From contig JALLLS010000083.1 of the NCBI GenBank assembly GCA_025094145.1, forward strand, positions 1-64,000: DNA of 64,000 nucleotides, given 5' to 3'. This document shows positions 1 to 10,873 of the stretch, one piece after another. The notes below the pieces were generated by a model, which saw nothing but the letters and a program-made list of their open reading frames with translations, searched no databases and had not been told where the DNA came from. The first letter of the stretch is position 1. Each line of letters opens with the position of its first letter. The position numbers and the translations under genes are program-made. Source of the DNA: Spinellus fusiger (lineage: Eukaryota; Mucoromycota; Mucoromycetes; Mucorales; Phycomycetaceae).

Positions 1-2508
1 CAATGTACACAGTAATGCTTTCTCTGGACGTATCAATGACTACCTGAGATTCCAGTTTGATCAACAGGTAAGCAGAAAAAATCACTCATAGGAGACAGCT
101 GCATAGAAGAGGGGTGTGTGTTTGCTATATTGATATGAATGTGTGAAATCAAGGCCAAAGTGTTAGCAGATACCAAGAGCCGTGTGGCTCCTCTAGGCTC
201 TGGACGCAAACCACATGTTGTGGTAGTCTATCCTCATGAGTCTGTAGAAGACAGTCTGATTCGATACCAAGGATTTTTACTATGGGAAAAAGAATTAGAG
301 CCACGCATGTACAGTGAACTCCAGAGGGTAATACTTAAAGATACAGTGGAGTTGGGCTCACTCCTTTGATAGTATTATGCTCAATCAATGGTGTCTGCTT
401 ATGAAAGAGATACTCGAGAACTTATGGATGCTACACGTACATTCTATTCTCCTTTACGTAACCGTGGTGTGGATGAGTTGGATTACCGTAAGGATTCTTT
501 TTTTTTTGTCTGTAGGAGACAGTATTCACTAATACTCTTTTGTGGTTAGTGTTTCGACCAGAAGAATCACGACCAGTGCGTGCTCTTGCCTATGGTGCTG
601 ATAAGTTAAGAGGAGGAGATGAGTCAAGAGCACATCGATACCGACATATATTACGTGGCTCTGTAGAAGGCATGAACGTAGCAAGTCCAACCACCCCAGG
701 CAGTGGTCGTGGCAGTATTGATGAAGATGAGAGATTGGCTGATGATGTAAAGTAGTTATATTTTACTCTATTTATTGATAATGCATGTTAGGCGTTTTCA
801 CAAATGATGGGACAAGCAGCTTCCATGATGTGTCGTGAGCAGAACTTTATGAGTGATTTGTTCCAACTGCCTCCTACAGCACCTAAATCATTTCTAGAGA
901 GAGGACCTGTGTATCCTCAGATACCAAGTGTGGCAGATCTATGCAATCGACGTGAAAAGATCCGAGATGTAAAGATATCCAAGAAGATCTTGTATGTTAC
1001 AAGTGTTTACTGTTTAGGATACTACGAAGAAGAAGGATAACTTACTAAGAGGAGAGGGTAGGAATTGGATGGAGATTATTTTTGAGACTTTGGAGCCAAC
1101 GATTGTAGGACTTATTGAACATGGTATCAAATGTGATCCAACGTAAGTCATTTGCATATGCAATAGTATAAGAGTAGATGGCTAGAAGAACCCTTATTGA
1201 CATTCCTCTTAGCCAGTCTGTCAGTATGATGTCGTCTGTGGAATTTCAGCAGGATGAGAAGAAAGGATCAGATCAAGAGTTTATGCTTCGACTCTGTGAT
1301 TCTCTTCTTAAACGTTTAAAGCATGCATTTGAACGTTTTATTGTAAGTCATTCAATCCACTCTAATAGTTATTATTTCGTAAAAGAATAATAGCACAAGC
1401 CTGCTTGTTTATTTTCTGTAGCGTTGTTTTATTATCACTCTAACTGTGTTTATGTATTGTTCTATAGACTGACCAACTACGTGTCATTGAGGAGACAAAA
1501 GTAAGCTCCAAGAAGCGAAGAGGCATTCTTCCGTTCTTCCGTACTTTTCCTGTAAGTGGTATCTATCTTTTTACATTATGATAATAACATGTTTCTTTCT
1601 TTTTCTCTCTCTCTTTAGGTATTTGCTTTACGACTAGAAACTGCTGCTGCTACACTAGAACCTGAATCTATCACTAGAAAAACTGTGAATGAAGCCTATG
1701 AAAAGATAATTCAGAGTATGATGGCTAGTTTAGACAGTATTGCACGCGAGAGTGATCAGACAGGAGATGACAAGGAGCAACTTAATGCCAATATTATGTA
1801 CATTGGTAAGTCTTCAATCTAGAAAGAGAGAGAGTACTTATGTTTTATTCATTGGAATTGTAAGAGAACATGCATCACTTTTACCATGAGCTTAGAACCC
1901 ACAAACTGCATGTGCTTGAGAAATGGATTAAGCACGCTAAATCACAATATGACAATAGTTTGAATGCATACATTAAAGTGATTATTCGTAGACCTTTAGG
2001 TAGACTTTTGGTAAGTTTTCTGTTTTGTTTTGTTCTGTTTTGTTTATCATCATCATCGTCTCTCTTACACCATACCATAGGAATTCTTTGAGGGCGTTGA
2101 AGCCATGATGCACACAAGTACACCTGAAGAAGTATCATTTCACATTAATTACAACAAAGCACAACTACGCAAAGTCATTTCAATGTATCCTGCTAAAGAA
2201 GTATGGAAAAAAAAGAATGACCAGAACAATTGGGTCTTATTACTAATGCATGTGTATGTGTACTACTTGTTGATTAGATTAAGAAATCTCTTGAGCAACT
2301 CTATAGACGTGTTGACAAGCATTTCTCAGAAGAAGAAGGCTTACTTCAAGTAGTTTGGCGTGGTATTCAAGAAGACTTCATTCGTCAGCATGAAAGAATG
2401 GAAGACTTGATTCAAAAGTGTTATCCCGATGCAGGTGCTCACCTTGAATTTACTATTCAAGATTTACTTGCCATGATGAGTGAACTTGCTCGTAAAGTCA
2501 ATATTTAA
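1..2508 (+). CDS. SEC3: Exocyst complex subunit Sec3, C-terminal part (5' end outside window)
   Basis: Sec3 is a subunit of the exocyst, which tethers secretory vesicles to the plasma membrane at growth sites. The window opens inside an exon and about a dozen short exons follow, separated by GT-AG introns. The C-terminal domain is recognisable in order: a stretch with REQNF near 835, EETKV followed by a KKRRG-like basic stretch near 1490-1530, FRTFPVF across the intron at 1550-1620, then LRKVISMYPAKEV near 2165-2205 and VDKHFSEEEGLLQVVW near 2310-2355. The protein ends in EFTIQDLLAMMSELARKVNI at a TAA (2506-2508). These blocks match the Sec3 C-terminal helical-rod family. The N-terminal PH-like lipid-binding half lies upstream of the window. 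The gene is convergent with the trehalose gene, 203 bp apart. Exon edges were set by eye. Confidence 0.9.
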
Positions 2509-2711
2509 TCCAAACATTTTCTGTATTTTTTTTTGTGGTGATAATATGTGTAGTTTTTGTTTTGTTTTGTTTTGTTTTTTTACGGTTGAGTTGCTTTATA
2601 AAGAAGACCAATAAAGATAAAAGAATTAATAATACTCTATACAAGAAGCATTCCTCTTTTGTTGGTTGATAATAAAGGCATAAGTAAGGATATCCCAAGG
2701 TCTTGTGCGTA
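2509..2711. terminator. Convergent 3' intergenic spacer of SEC3 and TPS2
   Basis: A 203 bp AT-rich spacer between two converging genes. It holds T-rich runs and an AATAAAG-like element (~2612), as expected for overlapping polyadenylation signals. I see no gene in it. Confidence 0.4.
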
Positions 2712-5601
2712 CTAGACAACTGTCATACTTTCCAAGAAATGAATCACATCTTGAACTGTTGGTAAATGCCACTGTGCCTGTGTGGTCTTTCCTTCTGACC
2801 CCACTCTAATAGTAAAGATATCTTGCTTTGGGACAACTTCTGTTTTGTTCATTGCCTTGAACATATCCTCATCGGTTCTATCGTCACCACAGCTTACACA
2901 GAAATCAACCCCACTCTCCTGATGCAGCTTCGCCAGTAGCCGACTCACAACCTCTCCCTTGTTAATAGAAAAGGGTCGAACCTCAATGTTCTTTTTACCC
3001 ACCAATACCTCTACAGGCATCTTGGATAGAATAGCGCCTTCAAGATGGTTTTGGCATTCTTTAGCTTGAAATGCTCCGTAGTCTGGATCTGCCAGTCGAT
3101 AATGCCATGTAATAGCACACCGCTTGTGTTCAATAAAGCTACCCGTGGTGCGCTCAGTGTAGTAGTTAAAGATCTGAAGCACATCATGCTTCCATGTCAT
3201 ATCAGAGTGTTCTGTTAAATTGATCCATTTCATAGTATGGGGGTACTTTATAAAGCACCCATGTTCAGCACACAGTCCCAAGCCATCAATATGTCCAAGC
3301 CAGTGATCAAGCGTATCCCCATCTCTTCCAGAGATAACCCATACTTGGTTCTTTGGGTCATTGCTGATAGCTTCTAGAGCACGAAGCATATCAACAGGAG
3401 GTGTAGCAGCAGCAGGAGATTTACATATAGGTGTTAATGTGCCCTACTCATTCAAAGAAGATTTTTTATGTATGAGTATGAGTGAATATTTATCCTACTC
3501 TAGTAATATAGACTTACATCATAATCAAGACACAAAAGTCGCTTGTTGGCTTGATTGTACCTTTCAGTAAAATGGTAAGAGTCCAAAAAAGGTGTTAGGC
3601 TGCTTTGCTCAGATAAATAAGCCGTATGAATGAGTTGCTTAATAAAAGAGTGGGCCCAAAAAGAAGTAGTATGGGTTTTAACGTGTTTAAGAAGATGCTA
3701 TGAAACAAGTGTTTTTTTTTGTTAGTCTTTTGTCTCTTCTCTGGCTATTTACCCCATGACGGGCTCTCTTGTCTTCTTCTGACATGACCAAGGCATCATT
3801 AATAGCCTTGGCCACACCAGCATAGTCCCATGGATTCACAAGTAGAGCAGATCCCATAGATCCTGCTGTTCCTGCCATTTCTGACAGAATCAAAGGCCCG
3901 TGGTTCTCTTGTTGACACATCACATACTCCAGGCTAGTGGTGTTCATACCATCTCTTACAGCTGTCAGAACAGCAGCATCAGCTACAGATAAGAGGGCAT
4001 AGTATTCATCTCTGTGAATGTGATGGTGGTAATGATGAACAGGTGTGAATTCTAAAGATCCATAGGTGCCATTGATATGGGCCACTGCTTCAGAGACTTT
4101 ACGCTCTAGTTTAGTCAATTCAGTTGTAGTTGAATCTGTTAATTGAATCAAAACAACCTATTAAAGAGATAGGCATATATAAATTAAAGGAAGGTCATTA
4201 AACAGCCATGACAACCAAAGCACAGTGCATAGTCTACCTACTTTGTTTCTCCATTCAGGATAGTCCATTAAGAATTTCTCAAAAGCGGCTAGTTTCTGAA
4301 GTACTTCTTTGACAAGATCTAGTTTATCACGTCCTACCAGTATCTTTTTACCAGTGTACATCTCTGCGATTGATTTGATTTTGGGAGCGACACTTGCAGA
4401 AGAACGCTGAGCATCCACAGAATCTGTATCAATACCAATAGGAAATGTACCAACATAACAGTGGTGACCATTACAGTTGACGCCATCGGGTGTGGATTCA
4501 TAGCCAAGGACACGTGTGCAGGAAGAGATAAAGTGGCGTGCATTTGCATAGGTCTACAAGTGCATGTATTAGATGTCCTGGTGTATGGTGTATACACATT
4601 CTCCATCATTGATGGATACGTGTAGATTCTACCTGAAATCCGATAAGATTAGCAGCCACCATGCCTTTCAGAATCTCTTGTCTTTCTTTTATACATAGAT
4701 ATTCATTCAATAGAATATTTTAGAAGCAGCACAAACACTATGCATAAATAGCACCACTACCTAATATCGTCTCTTACTTGGTAAACATCGAAATATCTCT
4801 GAGCTTGGAAAGGATGCATGAACAAATAATCCAATTCTGGCCTTTGGTAGCTTGGTTCTGATCATTAAGGGTGCCATTAACAAGTGATAATCATGGATCC
4901 AGACTGTAGACAGTACCAAAAAAAAGACATACATATATAGAAGAAGAAAGAGAGAAAGAAAGATACGTATCTTTTAGTGACAAAAAGACAAACACATTGA
5001 TCATCTTTCATTTACTCATGTCTCCATCTTTGTAGTTTTCTACGAGTGCATCTGCATAGGCTTGATTCACACGGCAGTAAGCATCCCACTGCTGCCGTTC
5101 AAGACGACCATCCGTAGCATCATTCCAAATGATGTAGTTGAAGAGTGGCCATAGCACTGTGGATAATAAAGACATACCGAGTAAGTACCCCTTCCCGATT
5201 CTTATTTATCAGTACTTACTTGTTTTACAGTATCCATCATAGTGGCCTGCTGCTGATTCATTGTCCAACAACAAAGGAATACACCGATGCTCTTGTTCGA
5301 GCTGTTGTTCGAGCTGAAGGACATCTTGGTCTGTCCACAACTGTTTTGACTCTTCATTGACTTGAGAAAAGACATGGATTTGGCCAACTGCACCGAATAA
5401 CAAGGTCTGCCACTGGTCCTTCAACGACCGAATACCAGCGTGCATAGCAGAATGACCTCTTCTTGGTGAGAATGTCCATAACTTCCCGGGACCCATATAT
5501 GTTGTTTCAAAAGGGAGTTGGTGGCACGCATGAAGAATACGTCCGTGGCATAAAGAAGTATCTGTTGTTGGTAAGTGTGGAAGTCTTTCAGTACTAGTCA
5601 T
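2712..5601 (-). CDS. TPS2: Trehalose-6-phosphate phosphatase, Tps2-type (synthase-like plus phosphatase domains)
   Basis: It dephosphorylates trehalose-6-phosphate to trehalose, an osmolyte and stress sugar. The N-terminal half is a GT20 glycosyltransferase domain: GRILHACHQLPF near the start, VWIHDYHLL (~4905), FPSSEIFRCLP (~4800), then a DAAVLTAVRDGMN / LEYVMCQQ / LSEMAGTAGSMG region (3870-3960). The C-terminal half is an HAD phosphatase: LDYDG-TLTP (its first Asp pair split from the Gly by an intron near 3520), VWVISGRDG (~3330), and GDDRTDEDMF (~2870). At least eight exons. I chose Met at 5601 (MTSTERLPHL) because it lies just before the conserved domain; an in-frame Met at 5646 is possible. 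The substrate motif reads FVHASFPSS instead of the usual FLH(T/A)PFPSS, and the nucleotide-sugar motif is Tps2-like (GRDKLDLVKE). The synthase half is therefore probably inactive, as in other Tps2 proteins. Confidence 0.92.
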
Positions 5602-5819
5602 TTGCAATCGAGAAAAGAAGAAAGAATAGAAGAAACGAGATATCACATCTTGAATTCCCTTTTTTGTTCTTAATTCTCCTTGGATATCTTTATATGGTGT
5701 GTGACATGAGTTATTGCTTTAAATGGTAAGTTTATTTTATTTATTTGTCAATGGCTTTTTTTTTAATTTTTTTTTAATTTAATATTTGTCAATGGCTATT
5801 CAATTACACACCTAAAGGT

Positions 5820-6985
5820 TTTTGGGATATAAATGGAAATGTATTCATGTTAGTTTTTAAACAAATAAAAGCTACTATGTATATTTACCTGTGAATATAT
5901 AAATCACAGAGGAAACCACCTTTGATATGGTGATATAGTATAATATGAATATGAATATCTATTCTTCTCAACAGAAAGAAGCTAGTAAGCGACGACCATT
6001 CAAAACCTCTTCTGTGATTGTATAGATATTCTTTGATGCATTCACATCCCTGTTCCAAATAATTCCGCAACCTTGGAAAGCGTGGATACTGTTGAAATTT
6101 ACTAATACCTCGGTGAGATTATTTGTGTTATAAGTATGGCAGATCCTGAAAACAACAAAATAAAACAGAGTAACTGCTAGAAGACCTTTTCATATTGGGT
6201 GAGAGCTCAATCCTGTTCACCTTTGATGTTCAAAACTTATCAACATCAACCACAAGAAGATCTCAACCCATTTGTCTCTTTTTTCAATGATTGATATAAA
6301 ATTATTGCCAAACCAACACGATGACCTTTAAATTTGACAGCATCCTTTCCTTTTATTCTTGCACCATAAGCAACGACTGGCAGCTTGGTAGGATCATACT
6401 CCAATCTTTTCAGGTGCCAATACCCCTTTTCACTAATAGAACAGTATTAAAAAGAATTAGTTTGATATGTATTAATGTACTCTCTATGTGTGTATGTCGT
6501 ATTACTCTTGCACTGGCACCTTGCCTTTGTTTTTTAATCTTTTCATCTCTCATATCGTGGTTTCTTCTTTTTTATTCTCTCTATTTTGATTTGTTTTCTT
6601 CTATACTTATTATATTTTATGCCACCATTTATTAATATATTGACCATTTCTTCATATACAGCAGATAAACACCGTAAATAACCAGGATCCATATGACTGT
6701 CACCCTTCCTAATTTGCTTGGCTGTTCTATAAAAACTATAGCTGTCACTTGGGAATAGAAATGACAGAATAGTATAGGAAGTGTAGTTATCTACATCTTT
6801 AATAAAATAGACTTTGATCCAGACAGTTTCTTAGAGTATAAACAACATAGACTTTAAGGACCTGGGCAAATGACTGCTTCTTGTTCTCAATTTGTTTTCT
6901 TTCTGTTTCCTCATATCCGCCTCTTTCCTGTTAACTTCTGTGTGAGTAGCCAGCCTTACAAGGTCCTACGTGTCTGTTTTCTCAT
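5820..6985 (-). pseudogene. Decayed Fanzor/TnpB-like RNA-guided nuclease ORF, copy 1
   Basis: Reading the minus strand in pieces gives a TnpB/Fanzor-type C-terminal half. The blocks are YWHLKRLEYDPTKLPVVAYG (~6410), a KFKGHRVG block with an ILYQSLKK helix (~6320-6290), VVDVDKF followed by a stop where an Arg is expected and then TSK (~6250-6220), and finally WNRDVNASKNIYTI (~6055-6015). The last block has the Asp seen in the RuvC-III region. Farther upstream, FYRTAKQIRKGDSHMDPGYL (~6740-6680) is an intact stretch. Frames shift and stops occur, so it is a relic. About 1.1 kb is shared with a second copy at 22.98-24.68 kb, including ~90 bp beyond the coding end. Compared with that copy, ~200 bp appears lost near 6540-6660. 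Family assignment is from motif pattern only. Confidence 0.6.
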
Positions 6986-7189
6986 CTAATTTAACAATTA
7001 TCTTTATTAATATCTTCTTTCACAGTGGATAGAGTTGGCATGACTTAACAAGAATAGCGGGCAATAATAGAAGCATAAACAAAAAACAAAAAAAAGACAA
7101 AGACAAAGACAAAGACAAAGAATTGAATGAAAATTTGTCTGGGACATGAATTTAATCCGGAGATGTAAATCAAAGAAACTAAATTGAAG
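6986..7189. repeat. Short simple-repeat stretch beside the hairpin array
   Basis: Contains a (GACAAA)n-like run at about 7096-7120 (AAAGACAAAGACAAAGAC). No gene seen. Confidence 0.5.
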
Positions 7190-7830
7190 CTCCATTTAAA
7201 CTTCAGAAAAAGTTATTTCTATATGAAGTAATGAAATAGCGTTTTTCTGTGCTTTAATATATTATTAACACCGAATAGTGTGGCTTCAATTTTAGTATCT
7301 CCGAATGTATAGCAATTCTATGGTGAGAAGATATAAATCATATAAACTCAGATTCAAATGGTATTTGAATCCCAGAAAATGTTCATCAATTTTGCAGTAA
7401 TAAACAAGCAATCATTGTCTGTGTTTTAATAATCTACAGATGCCGTATAGTGTTAATTGAATAATAATGTCTCCAAATTAAATGGAGATAACTGATAAAA
7501 CACCGATTGAAATCCCGTTGTAAACACAGAAATTGTTCATCATTTTTGCAGTGATATACAAATATTTTTTTCTGTGTTCAAATAGATAATTAACACCGAA
7601 TAATGTGAATTGAATTATTGTGTCTCCGTAGGTATTATATATCTATATTAAAGTCCCGTTGGTAAAATGAAGAGATAAAACATTCAACCCAGATTGAAAA
7701 TCAATTTTAAACACAGAAAATGTTCTTGCTCAAAAATAAAATGATTTCTCTGTGTTTAAATATATTATTAACACCGAATATTATCTCTTAGATATTAATA
7801 TCTCCGAATGTATTTGACCTGTATTCAGAT
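7190..7830. repeat. Array of about four degenerate ~170 bp units, each with a hairpin
   Basis: Four units spaced ~160-175 bp apart (landmarks at about 7245, 7420, 7575 and 7750) share the order: AAACACAGAA, a ~30-45 nt spacer, TTCTGTGTTT, then ATATTATTAACACCGAAT, then TCTCCGAATGTAT. The first two blocks are inverted repeats of each other. In the last unit TTTAAACACAGA (7706-7717) is a perfect 12 bp complement of TCTGTGTTTAAA (7749-7760), with a 31 nt loop. In the third unit about nine bases pair (7522-7530 with 7571-7579). Spacers are not conserved, except that GTTCATCA-TTTTGCAGT recurs in units two and three. No ORF is present. Confidence 0.7.
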
Positions 7831-7999
7831 TCCGTACTGTAGGAAGAACAATTTTTTTCTTTTATGTTAACATTCATTCTTTTGGATACTCTTTTTTTTT
7901 CTTTTTCTTTTCTTTTAAATTATACAATCCACTGAAATGAAATCGAAAATGTTGAGGTTTGAGGTTTGAGGTTTGAGGTGGATATGTGTAGAAACACCC
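7831..7999. repeat. T-rich tract and short tandem GAGGTTT repeat
   Basis: A polypyrimidine run (7890-7918) is followed by about four copies of a 7 bp unit, GAGGTTT (about 7952-7979). It separates the hairpin array from the Tc1-type relic. No gene seen. Confidence 0.6.
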
Positions 8000-8935
8000 T
8001 TATCAGCTACTACAAGCAGTTAAAGTTTGGATTTTTTTACTGTAGACCACAAGCCAGTCTTGGCTCCAAAACACAAAGAAAAACGGCTTCGTTGGGCTAA
8101 GGAGGATGTCTGTTGGACGAGTGATGAGTGATGAGTAGAGAAGTGTCATCTGATCTGATGAGTCAAGGTACACTATGAAAGTGAACAATGGAGGTGCCTG
8201 TGTCTGTGTCTGTGTATAAAGTTAGAGAGCGTTATGATCCTAAACATAGTGTTTTGACAACAAATTTTGGCAGCAGTAGTGTCATGCTTTGTGGCTGTTT
8301 TTGGGTGGGTGGATTTGACCTATTAGTCTTTGATGATGGTGCTGTAAACCAAGACGGATACATCGAAACTATGGCTGGTGAGTTTCATCCTTGGTACTTT
8401 GACTTGTATCAGAAAGGAGGACAAATATTCTTTTGTTACAAAAAAAAGGTGCTATCTGTCATACTAGGGCCTATGCCAGATGGTGAAAAGAGACACATCA
8501 AATCTGATGCTTCGATGCACAGACTGTTGTGGATAGGGTCATTTGCACAAAGATCATCTTAACTGTCCAAATGATAATAGATACCAAACAGAACGTAGAG
8601 GTATTGTGATATGACCAAGAAACGGCAGCTTACTGCAGAGAATGAGTGAGATGAATCAGTCATACAGTCCTATGAGCTACGCACTTCTTTCTTCCTACAG
8701 GACAGTTAGGTTGGAATATAAATGTGTTCAGTCAATGACCAAAATGTCAAGATAAGCACAACGAAACACTACTGCTTCAACTTGCATTTATTTGGAAAGC
8801 TCTTTTATCAGTATAGTGTATATACTAACAGTGAGCAAGGTCGGCTGGATTTCATATGGCATAACCAAGACACATTGAGAAGAGATATACTAAGCAGTGT
8901 ACAGGATGCTGTTACCTCATGTCTTTTATGCTAAA
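8000..8935 (+). pseudogene. Tc1/mariner-family transposase relic (family A, copy 1)
   Basis: Pieces of a DD34E-type transposase read on the plus strand: RLRWAKED (~8085), SDESRYTM (~8150, first catalytic Asp region), then a long open stretch with SSSVMLCGCFWVGGFD (~8270-8320), corresponding to the family's GGGSVMVWGCFS block, and DGYIETM. The downstream DN and PIE catalytic blocks cannot be found intact. The DNA from ~8470 to 8900 is repeated in inverse orientation at 50.82-51.29 kb, so this is a dispersed element. It is not functional. Confidence 0.65.
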
Positions 8936-8965
8936 AATAGGAGACCAACAGTTAGCAGTTTGTGA

Positions 8966-10770
8966 TTATTCAGACAAGTAGAAATAACGAGACTGAACAA
9001 AGATAACTTTTATTAAGTGAAGAGTGGTTCATTATTTATACTTTTTGTGGGTACTTATCCTTCAGTGGCATTCTACCTTTTGGTAGTCAATGATTAGTTC
9101 ATGGCATAGATTATTGATAGATGCAACCGTATGGTTGGTGTAGATGATTTATCCTATGGTAGTTTACATAGGTGTAGCTTTATGGTTGGTGTAGGTGTTC
9201 TACCTAATGGTAGACTACATGTTGGAGCCTTATGGTTGGTTCATTGAATAAGCACACCATTATAGAGCCATCTATTATGTCTTCACTTTTGATTGCCTTT
9301 GATAGGTCTTATTTAATCCACAGGATTTATAGATGGAGGCAGCTCTTATTAAGTGTCTGATAGTAAATTGAGCTTAGAAGGTTGATTTGTAGTTACGACC
9401 GATCAGTGAGATTATACAGAGATGTACTATGGTACTTGTGTGCACTCAAGCTTTCATAGAGTATTCCGAATGTCACAGCATACTACTCATGTTGACCAAT
9501 TCATAAAAAATCTTTGGATTGAAGTCGGAACACGACACAGTTCATAAAAACAGATACAAAGCCAATGGTCTGGGATAAAGCATCCAGGATAAGCTGTAGT
9601 ATATTTGAATACAGTGAATGGATCTTTTAGAGATAGCATGAAAGTGCAACATCCTGTATTAGAATGTGTACCATTTGGTGGTGGTCTCCTCCAGGTTCTT
9701 CTACTTTTATTAATCATTAGAGTAGAGTAAAAGTATAGAAGAATAACAAACAAGTTGAATAAAAGAGAGCAGAGTTGGTCATATGTTAGCTAGCTAAATA
9801 TCTTTGAAACCAAGAAGCCACTAATGACACTACTACACCGATGGATGATAAATAGTAACTGATACTATTCAATGCTATCAAAGACTATTTATTTGCTCTC
9901 TAAAGAATAAAATGAATATAAAGTCTAGTGATTAAATAAGAATAATCTAACATATCAATCATCTGTCATAAGTAAAGTGAGCCATAGAATGTAATCGAAT
10001 TCTCTAAAATTCCATGCTATTCTTATACTAAAAATAAAATACACCATTTCTTCATTTATTATTTTCTATAGCACTTCTTTTCATATAATGTCTACACCAT
10101 TTAGCACCATAAACATCTTCACCAAGACCCATGAGATGTATAGAAAGGATACCTGCTTTGAAACTTGTTCAGCCATCATTCATCAGGTGCTGAACCTGAA
10201 ATCTACTCAGGTCGAGGCATTTCGTATGTTTAACGTGCCTACTTCCACTGTGACAGACTGCCATGAACTCAAGTAATTCTCTCTCTTCTAAACCCTGGAG
10301 TCAGTTACCGCCCACAGATGAACAATGCTAGAGATTATAAGAACAAGGCAACTCAATTAGAGAGTATTAAATGGTATAGTAGTTGCTTTTTACTGGCTGT
10401 TGCAATACTGATCCCAATCCAGTGGAGGGAGCATCTGTAGACTTAATTGAATATTATTGGAAAGGACAAGATTTTATATTCCACTAGACAAAGGTTAGAG
10501 ACTGCCCTGATGCTGGAATGGGGCAAAATATCGAAGGCAGTGACAGATATCCTCATTGCCAGTATGGGGCGGAGATATCAGACCTTTATTAATGCCAAAG
10601 AATAATGGTGGTTACTAAGCAACCTTACAATAAAAACCACTGTTATTTATTATCAACACTCCTATCTTTATCTATTCAAAGTTATACGTCTTTAGCCAAT
10701 GAATTCATAAAGTGATAGCACTATTAAGATAAAGTAGGAGCCTGAAAAAGACTGTCTGAGTTCTAAATGG
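8966..10770 (+). mobile_element. Tc1/mariner-like element relic, family B, longest copy
   Basis: Shares a 5' block (GAGACTGAACAAAG..., ~8990) with copies at 14.46 and 38.49 kb. It shares a short N-terminal ORF (10088-10276, helix-turn-helix-like, starting MSTPFSTINIFTKTHEMYRK) with copies at 38.12 kb (reverse) and 46.73 kb. A 3' block resembles a transposase C-terminus (LIAS-GRR-Q, ~10550-10590). It ends near TTATACGTCTTTAGCCAATG (10681). Stops and frameshifts throughout. The unusual length relative to other copies suggests a nested insertion around 9490-10070, where I recognise nothing. Confidence 0.55.
9105..9285. repeat. Tandem repeat, about three ~50 bp units
   Basis: Units start with TATGGTTGGTGTAG at about 9130 and 9181 and a shortened one at about 9231. 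Each also carries a CCTA-TGGTAG motif. It lies inside the family B element and is absent from the shorter copies. Confidence 0.6.
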
Positions 10771-10873
10771 CCTAAATTTTTTTACTGTTGACATTGGACA
10801 GTCACAAATATTCATCTATAAATATAATTCATGCAATCTACCTATTGTCTGCACGTTGATAGTCTAATACACC

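Noticed and set aside
6321..6635. 104-codon plus-strand frame with hydrophobic residues in the Fanzor relic
   Set aside because: T-rich DNA gives Phe/Leu-rich chance frames; the homology is on the minus strand.
7190..7830. Regular palindromic repeats as a possible CRISPR array
   Set aside because: Unit length ~170 bp, diverged repeats, no uniform spacers, and a eukaryotic gene context. Listed as a hairpin repeat array instead.
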